DNA from: Granulicella sp.
Lineage (GTDB): Bacteria > Acidobacteriota > Terriglobia > Terriglobales > Acidobacteriaceae
Reading direction: 5' to 3'
Length of the DNA stretch: 20,607 bases
NCBI GenBank assembly: GCA_003133205.1
Contig: PKWK01000252.1
Location: 3,426 to 24,032 of the forward strand
Numbering within the stretch: position 1 is the first letter of the stretch; each line of letters begins with the position of its first letter. Shown here piece after piece: positions 1 through 7,899 of this stretch. The position numbers and the translations under genes are program-made. The notes beneath the pieces were generated by a model. That model did no database searches and was not told where the DNA came from. It saw only the letters and a list, made by a program, of their open reading frames with translations.

Positions 1-1369
<1,369 letters not shown>

Positions 1370-1432
1370 TTAAAACGGATGGTGACGGCCGATACCCGAA
1401 CGAGCAAGACGGGTTCACGCGAACATTTTTCA

Positions 1433-1461
1433 TCTATATGTGCAAGTTCTTGCACTTTCAG
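1433..1461 (-). promoter_or_regulatory. Second candidate eno promoter with a palindromic operator in its spacer
   Basis: The 16-base inverted repeat at 1440-1455 has perfect 7-base arms (GTGCAAG and CTTGCAC) around a 2-base centre. On the minus strand it is flanked by CTGAAA (1456-1461, four of six to TTGACA) and TATAGA (1433-1438, four of six to TATAAT) with a 17-base spacer, so the palindrome would fill the spacer almost exactly. That is a classical repressor position. The regulator is unknown, and the promoter elements are weak matches. Confidence 0.35.
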
Positions 1462-1502
1462 CGGGGTCAGGGAGGGACATCCTTGGAATTCCATAAGTAT
1501 CG

Positions 1503-1655
1503 GGCATTCTGTAATGGCCAGCCAATTGCTACTACCGTAGTGCAACTCCGAATGCGTTGAGTTCTCTTCGGGAGAGAACCTCACGCACGGGTTTTCAAAG
1601 CAGGTGTACTCCGGGAAGGTACGAGGGCAGCCCTAAACGGGCTGCCTTTGCCTTT
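1503..1655 (+). ncRNA. Candidate structured small RNA ending in a terminator
   Basis: No convincing ORF lies here, but hairpins follow one another. At 1503-1519, GG..CATT pairs with AATG..CC around one bulged G. At 1526-1545, TTGC-T-ACTA pairs with TAGT-GCAA around a CCG triloop. At 1548-1590 there is a tiered helix: CCG with CGG, TGCGT with ACGCA, then GTTCTCT with AGAGAAC around a UCGGG loop. A GC-rich terminator follows at 1626-1646. The order of hairpins then terminator suggests a small RNA made on the plus strand, away from eno. I see no clear plus-strand promoter, so the 5' end is a guess, and I do not recognise the family. It could instead be a decayed repeat element. Confidence 0.33.
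1626..1655 (+). terminator. Rho-independent terminator without an upstream gene
   Basis: GGCAGCCC (1626-1633) pairs perfectly with GGGCTGCC (1639-1646) around a TAAAC loop, followed by an interrupted T-rich tail (TTTGCCTTTT). The tail is only on the plus strand, so it does not serve eno. No protein gene ends just upstream on this strand. Confidence 0.5.
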
Positions 1656-1707
1656 TGGGGTGGAGCGGCTAAAGCGGGTGCTGACCGGCCCGCCAAGCGA
1701 AAGGCCC

Positions 1708-1851
1708 GGGGCTAAAGCCCCACGCTAATCCGAAGGGCAAAAGCAATGAGCAGGGCCATTTCCGCAGCCTCTGAAGCCCCACTCTAATCCGAAAAGCGAC
1801 AACAGGGTTTCTTGGGCAGCCTATAGAGGCCCCTTGCTAATCCGAAGGGCA
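1708..1851. repeat. Three imperfect copies of a short intergenic repeat
   Basis: The core CTAATCCGAA occurs at 1725-1734, 1784-1793 and 1837-1846, 59 and 53 bases apart. Each copy is preceded by a GCCCC-type stretch, and copies 1 and 3 are followed by GGGCA. The first copy starts with a small hairpin (GGGGC-TAAA-GCCCC, 1708-1721). No ORF spans it. Short GCCCC-plus-CTAATCC repeats of this kind are, to my knowledge, scattered between genes in acidobacterial genomes; that recollection needs a database check. Confidence 0.5.
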
Positions 1852-1968
1852 TGGCGTTGTCTCTTTCAGCAGCCGGTTCCAGGCTTATTAGCTGTCTCGA
1901 TTCCCTGCCGGTGATTTTCGCGCACAGCGAGCGCGGCAACTCTACTCTGAAGCATGAGAAGCGTGGGC

Positions 1969-2039
1969 GCGATGCGCTGCGATGCGCGTCAACGTCTATC
2001 GAACTGATTGAGGGACGAACGTCTTGAGGGACGGACGCC
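1969..2039 (+). repeat. Two small tandem duplications upstream of the VirB10-like gene
   Basis: GCGATGCGC is duplicated with a 10-base period at 1969-1988. A 16-base unit beginning TTGAGGGACG is duplicated head to tail at 2008-2023 and 2024-2039 with two mismatches. They end 35 bases before the start codon at 2075, so they lie in the probable promoter or leader. Apart from these and the features above, I see nothing supportable in 1852-2074. Confidence 0.5.
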
Positions 2040-2074
2040 GGGCTTTGCAGCCGTTGGAATGAGGGGGAGATGCT

Positions 2075-3118
2075 ATGAGATTTGCCAAACGAGATGAGGG
2101 AGTAATGCCGGGGACGGCTTTGAGGGCCACGGGGATCGTCTGCGCGGCGGTGTGGATGCTGGCCGCGACGGCTGGGCTTGCGCAGAATTCATCCGCGACC
2201 GACGAGCGCAGCGGCGTAGCGCGGCCAGATTCTGCGCCGATTACGGTGGACGATGCGGCAACTGCGCCGGCGACTCCTGCGGCGAAGCCCTCGGCTGCAG
2301 TTCCGGCGGCGAGCACGCAGGAGGTGTATGGGCCGTATGTGCCGTACAAGGGGCCGGCAACGACTGCGTCGAGTACAGATGCGACGGGTGCGCTGGCCTT
2401 CGATCCGGACGCGAACATCGTGACGGAGGCGACGGCAGGACAATCGGAGCGGCGCCTGTTGAACGGAACTGGGAAGGCCAATGCGGACGATGGCATCGTT
2501 ACCTATGTGCCATCGCAGCCGGGTGAGATTCCGGACGGCACGCTGGTGAAGGTGAAATTGCGCGAGGAACTGTCGACGCTGACGACCAGGCCGGGCACGA
2601 AGTTTACCGCCGAGGTGAACGAACCGGTGATGCGCGATGGGCGGGTGATTGTGCCCGTGGGCTCGATGATGGAAGGGCGTGTGACCTGGGTGCGCGGAGG
2701 CAAGCGGATTGGCGGGCCGGCGGCGATTCACCTGGAGCCGCGTACGGTAACTCTGCCGGACGGCGCGCAGTATGTGCTGCGGGCGAGGGCGATCGATACC
2801 GACCGCTGGGATAGCACGAACGTCGATAGCGAAGGGACCATTCTGAAGAAGGAACACGGCAAGAGAACGGCGGCGATGATGTCGCTGTCAGCCGGCAGTG
2901 GCATGGCTGCGGGCGCGATGATCGGCGGGTTGCCGGGCGCGGTGATCGGCGCGGGAGTGGGCGCGGGCGTGAGTACGGTGGTGTGGCTGAAGCAGGATCG
3001 CCAGGCACAGTTGCCGAAGGATCTGGGCGTTGTGTTCAGCCTGACCGAGCCGATGAGCGTGACTCCAGCGAGGGCGGCGGTTGCGCCGGTGAAGGTTGGT
3101 GAGGCTGGCGGGGAGTAG
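2075..3118 (+). CDS. Exported VirB10/TrbI-like protein of unknown function
   Basis: 347 residues. A basic start is followed by a hydrophobic segment (residues 18-37) ending in AGLAQ, which looks like a signal peptide. Residues 40-150 are low-complexity Ala/Thr/Pro-rich. The core (about 155-240) reads IPDGTLVKVKLREELST, then PGTKFTAEV, then RVIVPVGSMMEGRV, a pattern resembling the beta-barrel of VirB10/TrbI proteins (an IPxGT start and a later IPxGS-like turn). Glycine-rich hydrophobic stretches follow (about 268-310). No other type IV secretion gene is in the window, so I infer an envelope protein of the same fold rather than a conjugation component. The start is set by GAGGGGGAG seven bases upstream; an internal ATG at codon 11 is possible. 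A strong terminator follows the stop. Confidence 0.8.
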   Translation: MRFAKRDEGVMPGTALRATGIVCAAVWMLAATAGLAQNSSATDERSGVARPDSAPITVDDAATAPATPAAKPSAAVPAASTQEVYGPYVPYKGPATTASSTDATGALAFDPDANIVTEATAGQSERRLLNGTGKANADDGIVTYVPSQPGEIPDGTLVKVKLREELSTLTTRPGTKFTAEVNEPVMRDGRVIVPVGSMMEGRVTWVRGGKRIGGPAAIHLEPRTVTLPDGAQYVLRARAIDTDRWDSTNVDSEGTILKKEHGKRTAAMMSLSAGSGMAAGAMIGGLPGAVIGAGVGAGVSTVVWLKQDRQAQLPKDLGVVFSLTEPMSVTPARAAVAPVKVGEAGGE

Positions 3119-3153
3119 GCGCGCAAGTTTGTCTTGAGTCGCAGAAATGATAT

Positions 3154-3186
3154 GGCCGCTCGGAAGATCGAGCGGCCCCTTTTTTT
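3154..3186 (+). terminator. Strong Rho-independent terminator
   Basis: GGCCGCTCG (3154-3162) pairs perfectly with CGAGCGGCC (3169-3177) around GAAGAT, followed after CC by a seven-base T run (3180-3186). It ends the transcript of the VirB10-like gene. The T run is only on the plus strand. Confidence 0.9.
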
Positions 3187-3194
3187 GTGCTGGA

Positions 3195-3317
3195 TTACGT
3201 GCTGGGTGTTGGTTCGGCGGGCGGCGGTGGCAAGATCTTTGGCGAAGTGATCTTGTACGCGTACCAGGCAAAGACTGCATTGAGGGCAACACTGGCCAGG
3301 GCGATCGCGGAAATCAT
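3195..3317 (-). CDS. Small single-helix ORF, possibly the detached C-terminus of the next gene
   Basis: 40 codons: MISAIALASVALNAVFAWYA forms one hydrophobic helix, followed by YKITSPKILPPPP and a short Pro/Thr tail to a TAA at 3195-3197. It lies in the same frame as the membrane protein ending at 3318: the TGA at 3318-3320 is followed immediately by this ATG. Read through with TGG in place of TGA, the two would give one protein of about 169 residues with a fourth helix. So it is either a separate micro-protein or the 3' part of a gene broken by a nonsense mutation or sequencing error. The helix composition makes real coding origin likely; independent translation is doubtful because no separate ribosome site is visible. 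Confidence 0.4.
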   Translation of the reverse strand: MISAIALASVALNAVFAWYAYKITSPKILPPPPAEPTPST

Positions 3318-3704
3318 TCAGAGGGTCAGTGTGAGGATTACTGAGGCGCCACTCCCTGGAGGTCTCAATGCTCTTGGGTGTGCTTCGAGTTCCAGAACGC
3401 GCGGTAGCCGGCCTAGAAACAAGAGGAGTTCGAGGGCGAAGCGAGCCAGGAACAGCACGAACGTCGATCGGCGCAGCTGCCACAAAGCGATCGCCGCGGC
3501 AATTGCAAGCGCATAGTCCAGCCATCCCAGCGCAGATTGCAGCGTGAAGACTGGGGATGAATGGTAGTGTCGCGCCATATTCGCGTTGTTGGTGATGAGA
3601 TACCGGACTAGAAACGGGTTCGCCGCTGCAAAGGCAACGATAAATGCTTCGTAGATGCAGATGATTGTTGCCAGCAGCGGACGTGCGGGGCGCGCCTCGG
3701 ACAC
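3318..3704 (-). CDS. Small multispanning membrane protein, function unknown
   Basis: About 128 residues from a GTG start at 3702-3704, giving MSEARPARPLLATIICIYEA. I chose GTG because GAGGTGAG sits just upstream of it, whereas the ATG at 3723-3725 has no such site. Three hydrophobic segments are visible: one near residues 10-32, one near 65-85 (LDYALAIAAAIALWQL) and one near 88-105 (FVLFLARFALELLLFL). A Pro/Gly-rich loop follows, then SVILTLTL, which looks like the beginning of a fourth helix cut by TGA. The continuation in the same frame is described in the neighbouring entry. No enzymatic motif is seen and I do not recognise a named family. The gene may be a pseudogene in this strain. Confidence 0.6.
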   Translation of the reverse strand: MSEARPARPLLATIICIYEAFIVAFAAANPFLVRYLITNNANMARHYHSSPVFTLQSALGWLDYALAIAAAIALWQLRRSTFVLFLARFALELLLFLGRLPRVLELEAHPRALRPPGSGASVILTLTL

Positions 3705-3800
3705 AAACTCACCTCGTGGTCGCATGCAAGGTTACACCTTGTCATTGGATCGCGGGGTAGGTTCTTTTCGCGGCGGCGCTCTACACACGAGGCGAAATGC

Positions 3801-3830
3801 GGGGGTTCTTCGCTGCGCTCAGAATGACAA
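3801..3830. repeat. Dispersed intergenic repeat fragment
   Basis: The stretch contains TTCTTCGCTGCGCTCAGAA followed by TGACAA, between two genes. This TTCGCTGCGCTCAGAATGACA type of sequence is, as I recall, a very common short dispersed repeat in many GC-rich bacterial genomes, acidobacteria included. One copy is visible here, so calling it a repeat rests on recollection, not on this window. Confidence 0.4.
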
Positions 3831-3871
3831 GCGATTAAGTTGCTCTCCCGTGTCGGGGGTTTAGTCGCGGG

Positions 3872-6394
3872 CTAATCTCTCACCTGGGCGAGGAGGCGCT
3901 TCCAGTTTTTCTGGTTGCGGCGGTAGGACTTTTTCAGGTCTTCGAGGATGCGCTCGAAGTCGCTGTGGCCGACCAGATTGCGCCACGCTGGATTCTTGGT
4001 GAACCAGGGATAGTTCTCGTTGCCGAGGTAGATGGCGCGGCGGAGCCAGTGGAGGGCTTCAGACTCGTCGCCGTCGACGGCGAAGTAGGTGGCGAGGCGG
4101 TAGGCCATCTCGCCGTCGGCTTCGGCGGCGGACAGTGTTTCTTCCAGGATGAAGCTCGCGGCCTTGGCGCGGTCGCCTAGCTGGACGTAGCAGAGGGCGA
4201 TGGTGGGAAAGACGATGCGCAGCGATGCCTCGTCGGAGACGACGCCTTCGAGGGTGTCGACTGCGCGCGAGAGATCGCCGAGGCGCATTTGCTGATAGCC
4301 GAGCGAGATGCGCAGCAGGGGCTGGCGCGGCTCCAGGGTGAGGCCTTTTTCGATCTCGTCGCCGGCGAGTTCGAGCTGGTTTTGGTATTGATAGACGCGG
4401 GCGCGGTGGTTGTAGATGATGGCGGCGTTGGCGGGGTTCAGGCGCAGCGAAGTATTGAACTGGTCGAGCGCCTCCTCGTACAGGCCGTCGATGCGCAGCG
4501 TGAGGCCGGCAACGAGATGGACGTTCCAGTCGTTGGCGGCGGACTGCAGCAGGTGCTCGATGCCGTGGCGGGCGGACTCCTTTTCGCCGCGTGACAGCAT
4601 CATGTAGACGCGGTAGAGATTGGCCTCGACGGAGCCGGGATCGAGTTGGAGGGCCTTGTCGAAGGCGCGGCGGGCTTCGAGCACATGCATCTGGCCGCCC
4701 AGACCGTGGTGTGCGTATTGCAGATGGGTGATGCCGAGGCCTGACCAGCCCGGCGCGTAATTCTCATTCTGCTGGACGACGCCTTCGAAGAGGCCGCGGG
4801 CGCGGTTGAGATCGTCGAGCGACCCGGTGCGCGACATGAACGACGAGAGCACGGCACGCGCCCGCAGATACTCCTCGGAGAGGTCCTGCGAGAGCGAGGG
4901 CGAGGTGTCGCGTGCGCTCTCGGCGGAGGTAGCGGAGTTCTCGAGGTCGCCGAAGCCCTGCAGCGTGGAGAAGACTTCGTTGCAGATCTCGGTCTGCACG
5001 CTGATGAGGTCGAACGATGCGACATTGATGGAGCCGCCCGCGCGCACGGATTGCGAGGGGATGTCGAGCAGTTGCCAGTTGAGGTCGAAGCCTGCGCCGG
5101 AGCGCATGAAGTTGCCGGCGAGCACGAAGCGGACCAGCAGCTTTTTACCGATGGCGAGCGGATCGAGTTGCTGGGCGGGGATCGACATCAGCGAGCTGGA
5201 GGGGCGGACGACGAGCGACGTCATGCGGGCCAGGCGCGCGGCGATGGCGTCGGCGAGAGCGTAGCCGTAGAGCGGGGCGGGGACGGTCTCGGCGTCGGTC
5301 GCGACGGTGTTGCCGAAGTTAATGAAGGGCAGAACAACGATGGAGTTCTGCTTCGAGGCTGCGGTGTTGCCGGACTCGCGAAAGCGCTCGGCGAGCATGG
5401 AGAGGATGCCGGTGGCGCGCTTCTCTTCCTCCGGTGTCTCGAGGTCGAGGCGGCCTTGCGTGGGCAGTTGCGAGATGGAATCGCCGGGCATGCCGACCGA
5501 GTCGAGTTGCAGCGTCTTCATCACCGTGCGCAGGCCTTCGCGGACGTCGGCGGCGGAGGCGAAACGGGCGGAGGGCTGCTTCTCGAGGCAGCGGAGGATG
5601 ACGGATTCGAGTTCGACGGGAAGCTCGGGGACGATCTCGCGCAGGTTGGGCGGGTCGGCAAACTGGAGGGCGCGAATGGTCTGAAACTCAGGCGCGTCGG
5701 GGCGGTGGAAGGGGTGGCGTCCGCTGGCGAGTTCGTAGAGGATCAGGCCGAGCGCGAAGACGTCGGACTGGACGGACGAGCGACCGGTGACGAACTGCTC
5801 CGGAGCCATGTAGGCGATGGTGCCGCCGCGCGCGGTGTAGGTGGCCTCGGGTGGAGGCGGCGTGCGGCGGCCAGGGGCGGCGGGGTCGAAGTCGGCTTCG
5901 TCCAGGCTGAGCTTGCGGGCGAGGCCGAAGTCGAGGATCTTGATCAGGCCGCCGTCGGTGAGCATGACGTTGGCGGGCTTGAGGTCGCGATGGAAGATGC
6001 CGAGCTGGTGCGCAGCGGAGAGCCCGTCGGCGGTCTGGATGCCGGCCGAGAGGACGAGTTGGAGGCTGGCTGGGCCTTCGGCGATAACCTTGTCGAGCGA
6101 CTTGCCGGGGATGTACTGCATGACGATGTACGCCTCGTCCTCACCGCCGGTGTCGGAGGGTGCTTCGCCTACGTCGTAGATAGCGCAGACGTTAGGGTGG
6201 TCGATCGCGGAGGCGAGGCGAGCCTCGCGGAGCTGCGTAGTGCGAACCTGCTCGATCGACAACGCGCCTCGTTTGAGCAGCTTGAGGACGACTGGCCGCT
6301 GCAGCAGCGTGTCCGTCGCAAGGTAGACGACGCCCGACCCGCCAGCGCCGATCTTGCGCTGAAACTCATAGTGCCCAATTGTGCGGCGCTTCAT
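3872..6394 (-). CDS. Ser/Thr protein kinase with TolB-like domain and C-terminal TPRs
   Basis: 840 residues. A Hanks-type kinase domain fills about 8-290: glycine loop IGAGGSGVVYLA (15-26), ATP lysine K38, alpha-C glutamate E57, HRDLKPAN (135-142), DFG (155-157) and APE (197-199). All catalytic residues are intact, so it should be active. The activation segment is long (DFG to APE 45 residues) with a proline run RRTPPPPEAT. Near residue 349, SIVVLPFINFG begins a TolB-like domain of the sort found with TPR regulators and adenylate cyclases. From about 525 to the end are TPR-like helical pairs such as ALQLDPGSVEANLYRVY and SLRLNPANAAIIYNHRARVY. I see no transmembrane helix, unlike PknB, so it is probably cytosolic. 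It is divergent from a TPR protein gene 106 bases away. Substrates are unknown. Confidence 0.93.
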   Translation of the reverse strand: MKRRTIGHYEFQRKIGAGGSGVVYLATDTLLQRPVVLKLLKRGALSIEQVRTTQLREARLASAIDHPNVCAIYDVGEAPSDTGGEDEAYIVMQYIPGKSLDKVIAEGPASLQLVLSAGIQTADGLSAAHQLGIFHRDLKPANVMLTDGGLIKILDFGLARKLSLDEADFDPAAPGRRTPPPPEATYTARGGTIAYMAPEQFVTGRSSVQSDVFALGLILYELASGRHPFHRPDAPEFQTIRALQFADPPNLREIVPELPVELESVILRCLEKQPSARFASAADVREGLRTVMKTLQLDSVGMPGDSISQLPTQGRLDLETPEEEKRATGILSMLAERFRESGNTAASKQNSIVVLPFINFGNTVATDAETVPAPLYGYALADAIAARLARMTSLVVRPSSSLMSIPAQQLDPLAIGKKLLVRFVLAGNFMRSGAGFDLNWQLLDIPSQSVRAGGSINVASFDLISVQTEICNEVFSTLQGFGDLENSATSAESARDTSPSLSQDLSEEYLRARAVLSSFMSRTGSLDDLNRARGLFEGVVQQNENYAPGWSGLGITHLQYAHHGLGGQMHVLEARRAFDKALQLDPGSVEANLYRVYMMLSRGEKESARHGIEHLLQSAANDWNVHLVAGLTLRIDGLYEEALDQFNTSLRLNPANAAIIYNHRARVYQYQNQLELAGDEIEKGLTLEPRQPLLRISLGYQQMRLGDLSRAVDTLEGVVSDEASLRIVFPTIALCYVQLGDRAKAASFILEETLSAAEADGEMAYRLATYFAVDGDESEALHWLRRAIYLGNENYPWFTKNPAWRNLVGHSDFERILEDLKKSYRRNQKNWKRLLAQVRD

Positions 6395-6400
6395 ACTTCC

Positions 6401-6409
6401 ATTATCGCA
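6401..6409 (-). promoter_or_regulatory. Possible extended -10 immediately before the kinase start
   Basis: The minus strand reads TGCGATAAT, an extended -10 with five of six matches, ending seven bases before the A of the kinase ATG at 6394. The expected transcription start would fall on or next to the start codon, implying a leaderless or nearly leaderless message. A GGAAG lies between them, which would be too far 5' to be in the transcript if the start is at +1. No convincing -35 is visible. Confidence 0.35.
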
Positions 6410-6500
6410 AGGTATGGGCAGTGGAAAGCTCAGTGGGCGGAACGGACGTTATTTCTTGCAGTTGCGAAAGCTGTAGCCATCTCCCCTGGACTAGATTGAA

Positions 6501-7856
6501 ATGGTGGTCATGTCCGGGATGCTGCGTTGGCTGAAGCTCGAGTGGTGGATGGCAGCCGGCCGAGTCGACTACAAGCGGGATCGGTACCATGAGGCCCTGC
6601 ATTGCTTTCAGCAAGTGGTTGTACTCTACCCAAGGCACTTGCTGGCTCAAAGCTATGTTGGCGCGTGTTACATGGGGCTCCAGCAATATGACGACGCGGT
6701 CTCGGCGTTCGAGCGCGGCTTGCAAATCAAGTCGGACTCTGCCTACTGCCATGCCGAGATGGGTCGCGCGTACTTGTATTTGTCAAAAGGCCAGGAAGCC
6801 GTCGAGTCTCTGAACCGGGCTTTCCGTATCAATCCGAAGTATGAGCAGAAGGGCACTTATGTCCTCGCAATGGCAGCGGCCTATGCGCGAGTGGGTGACT
6901 ATGAGGCTTCCAGTAAGTTCTACGCGGATGCAGCTAGACTGCTGCCGGAAAGCGCCGACGCACATCACGGCCTTGGCTGGGCTTTGAGAAGCTCAGGGAG
7001 GAGTCAGGAAGCGGAAGCTCCATTGCGAAAGGCGATTGCACTGGAGCCCGATGAACCTGTCAGCCACAACGAACTGGCTCGAACGCTTTTCGACCTGGAC
7101 CGATGGGTGGAAGCGGAACAGGAGTTCAGGCGTGCCATCCAGCTTAACCCGGACAATCCGGATCAACATCATTGGCTTGGTGTGACCTTGCGCAAGCAGG
7201 AACATTTCTCTGAGGAGATCCCGGAGTATCTAGAGGCGATACGGCTCAATCCCGGGGACGATGATTACTACTGGGATCTTGGCATCGCCCATACCATGCT
7301 GGAGAACTACGACGATGCGATCCGAGCATACGAAGCGGCACTTCGGATCAATCCAGCACCTCGCTTCTTGTCGCTGTGCAGTCTCGCCTCTGACCTCGCG
7401 TACAGCAATCGCTGGGATGAACTACTCCAAACAGGTCAACGACTGGTAAGCCTGTATCCGGAGGAGCACGAGGGGCATTTCTTCCTCGCTTTGGCGTACG
7501 CACAACTGGATCGCGATCGCGAAGCGATTGAGTCGTATCAGGAAGCTCTCCGGCTGCAGCCTGATTCCTTCTATTCCGTCGCGAACCTCGGCGCGAGTTA
7601 TCTCAAGTTGGACAGACTGCCGGAAGCGATTGACGCCTTCAGGCGAGCACTTGCCCTCAACAGGGGCGAGCCTGGCGACCAGACTGGCGTGCATCTGAAG
7701 TTGGGCGAGGCGTATGTGAAGCTGGGCGATTTACCGGAGGCGCGTGAACAACTGCGCGTTCTCGAAGAGGCTACCCCGGAGGCGGCGAAGGAGCTTCGCA
7801 GCGTCATCGACGCTGTCTCTTCTGAGCAGCCGCTGACTAGGGAGCCGTTACGCTGA
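6501..7856 (+). CDS. TPR repeat protein
   Basis: 451 residues made almost entirely of about eleven tetratricopeptide repeats, for example YDDAVSAFERGLQIKSDS, QEAVESLNRAFRINPKY, AEAPLRKAIALEPDEP, AEQEFRRAIQLNPDNP and REAIESYQEALRLQPDS. TPRs are protein-protein scaffolds. No signal peptide, transmembrane helix or catalytic domain is visible, so a soluble cytosolic scaffold is likely. The start is uncertain: the ATG at 6501 lacks a clear ribosome site and other ATGs follow at codons 4, 7 and 17; the repeats begin soon after codon 17 in any case. It is divergently placed from the kinase-TPR gene, suggesting but not proving a shared pathway. No operon link to the next gene is evident (43 bases to its ATG). 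Confidence 0.88.
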   Translation: MVVMSGMLRWLKLEWWMAAGRVDYKRDRYHEALHCFQQVVVLYPRHLLAQSYVGACYMGLQQYDDAVSAFERGLQIKSDSAYCHAEMGRAYLYLSKGQEAVESLNRAFRINPKYEQKGTYVLAMAAAYARVGDYEASSKFYADAARLLPESADAHHGLGWALRSSGRSQEAEAPLRKAIALEPDEPVSHNELARTLFDLDRWVEAEQEFRRAIQLNPDNPDQHHWLGVTLRKQEHFSEEIPEYLEAIRLNPGDDDYYWDLGIAHTMLENYDDAIRAYEAALRINPAPRFLSLCSLASDLAYSNRWDELLQTGQRLVSLYPEEHEGHFFLALAYAQLDRDREAIESYQEALRLQPDSFYSVANLGASYLKLDRLPEAIDAFRRALALNRGEPGDQTGVHLKLGEAYVKLGDLPEAREQLRVLEEATPEAAKELRSVIDAVSSEQPLTREPLR

Positions 7857-7899
7857 GAGGCGTGCGCGCGGGCACGAAGAGGTGCAGCGCGGCGGGACT

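Noticed and set aside
1441..1454. TGCAAG-TT-CTTGCA as a LexA box
   Set aside because: It does not match the LexA consensus sequences I know and eno is not an SOS gene; kept only as a palindromic site of unknown regulator.
1708..1851. CRISPR array
   Set aside because: Only three imperfect copies, with uneven spacing and poorly conserved flanks; no cas genes in the window.
5051..6499. 482-codon plus-strand ORF opposite the kinase gene
   Set aside because: Antisense to an intact kinase with all catalytic motifs; composition is that of a complementary-strand shadow.
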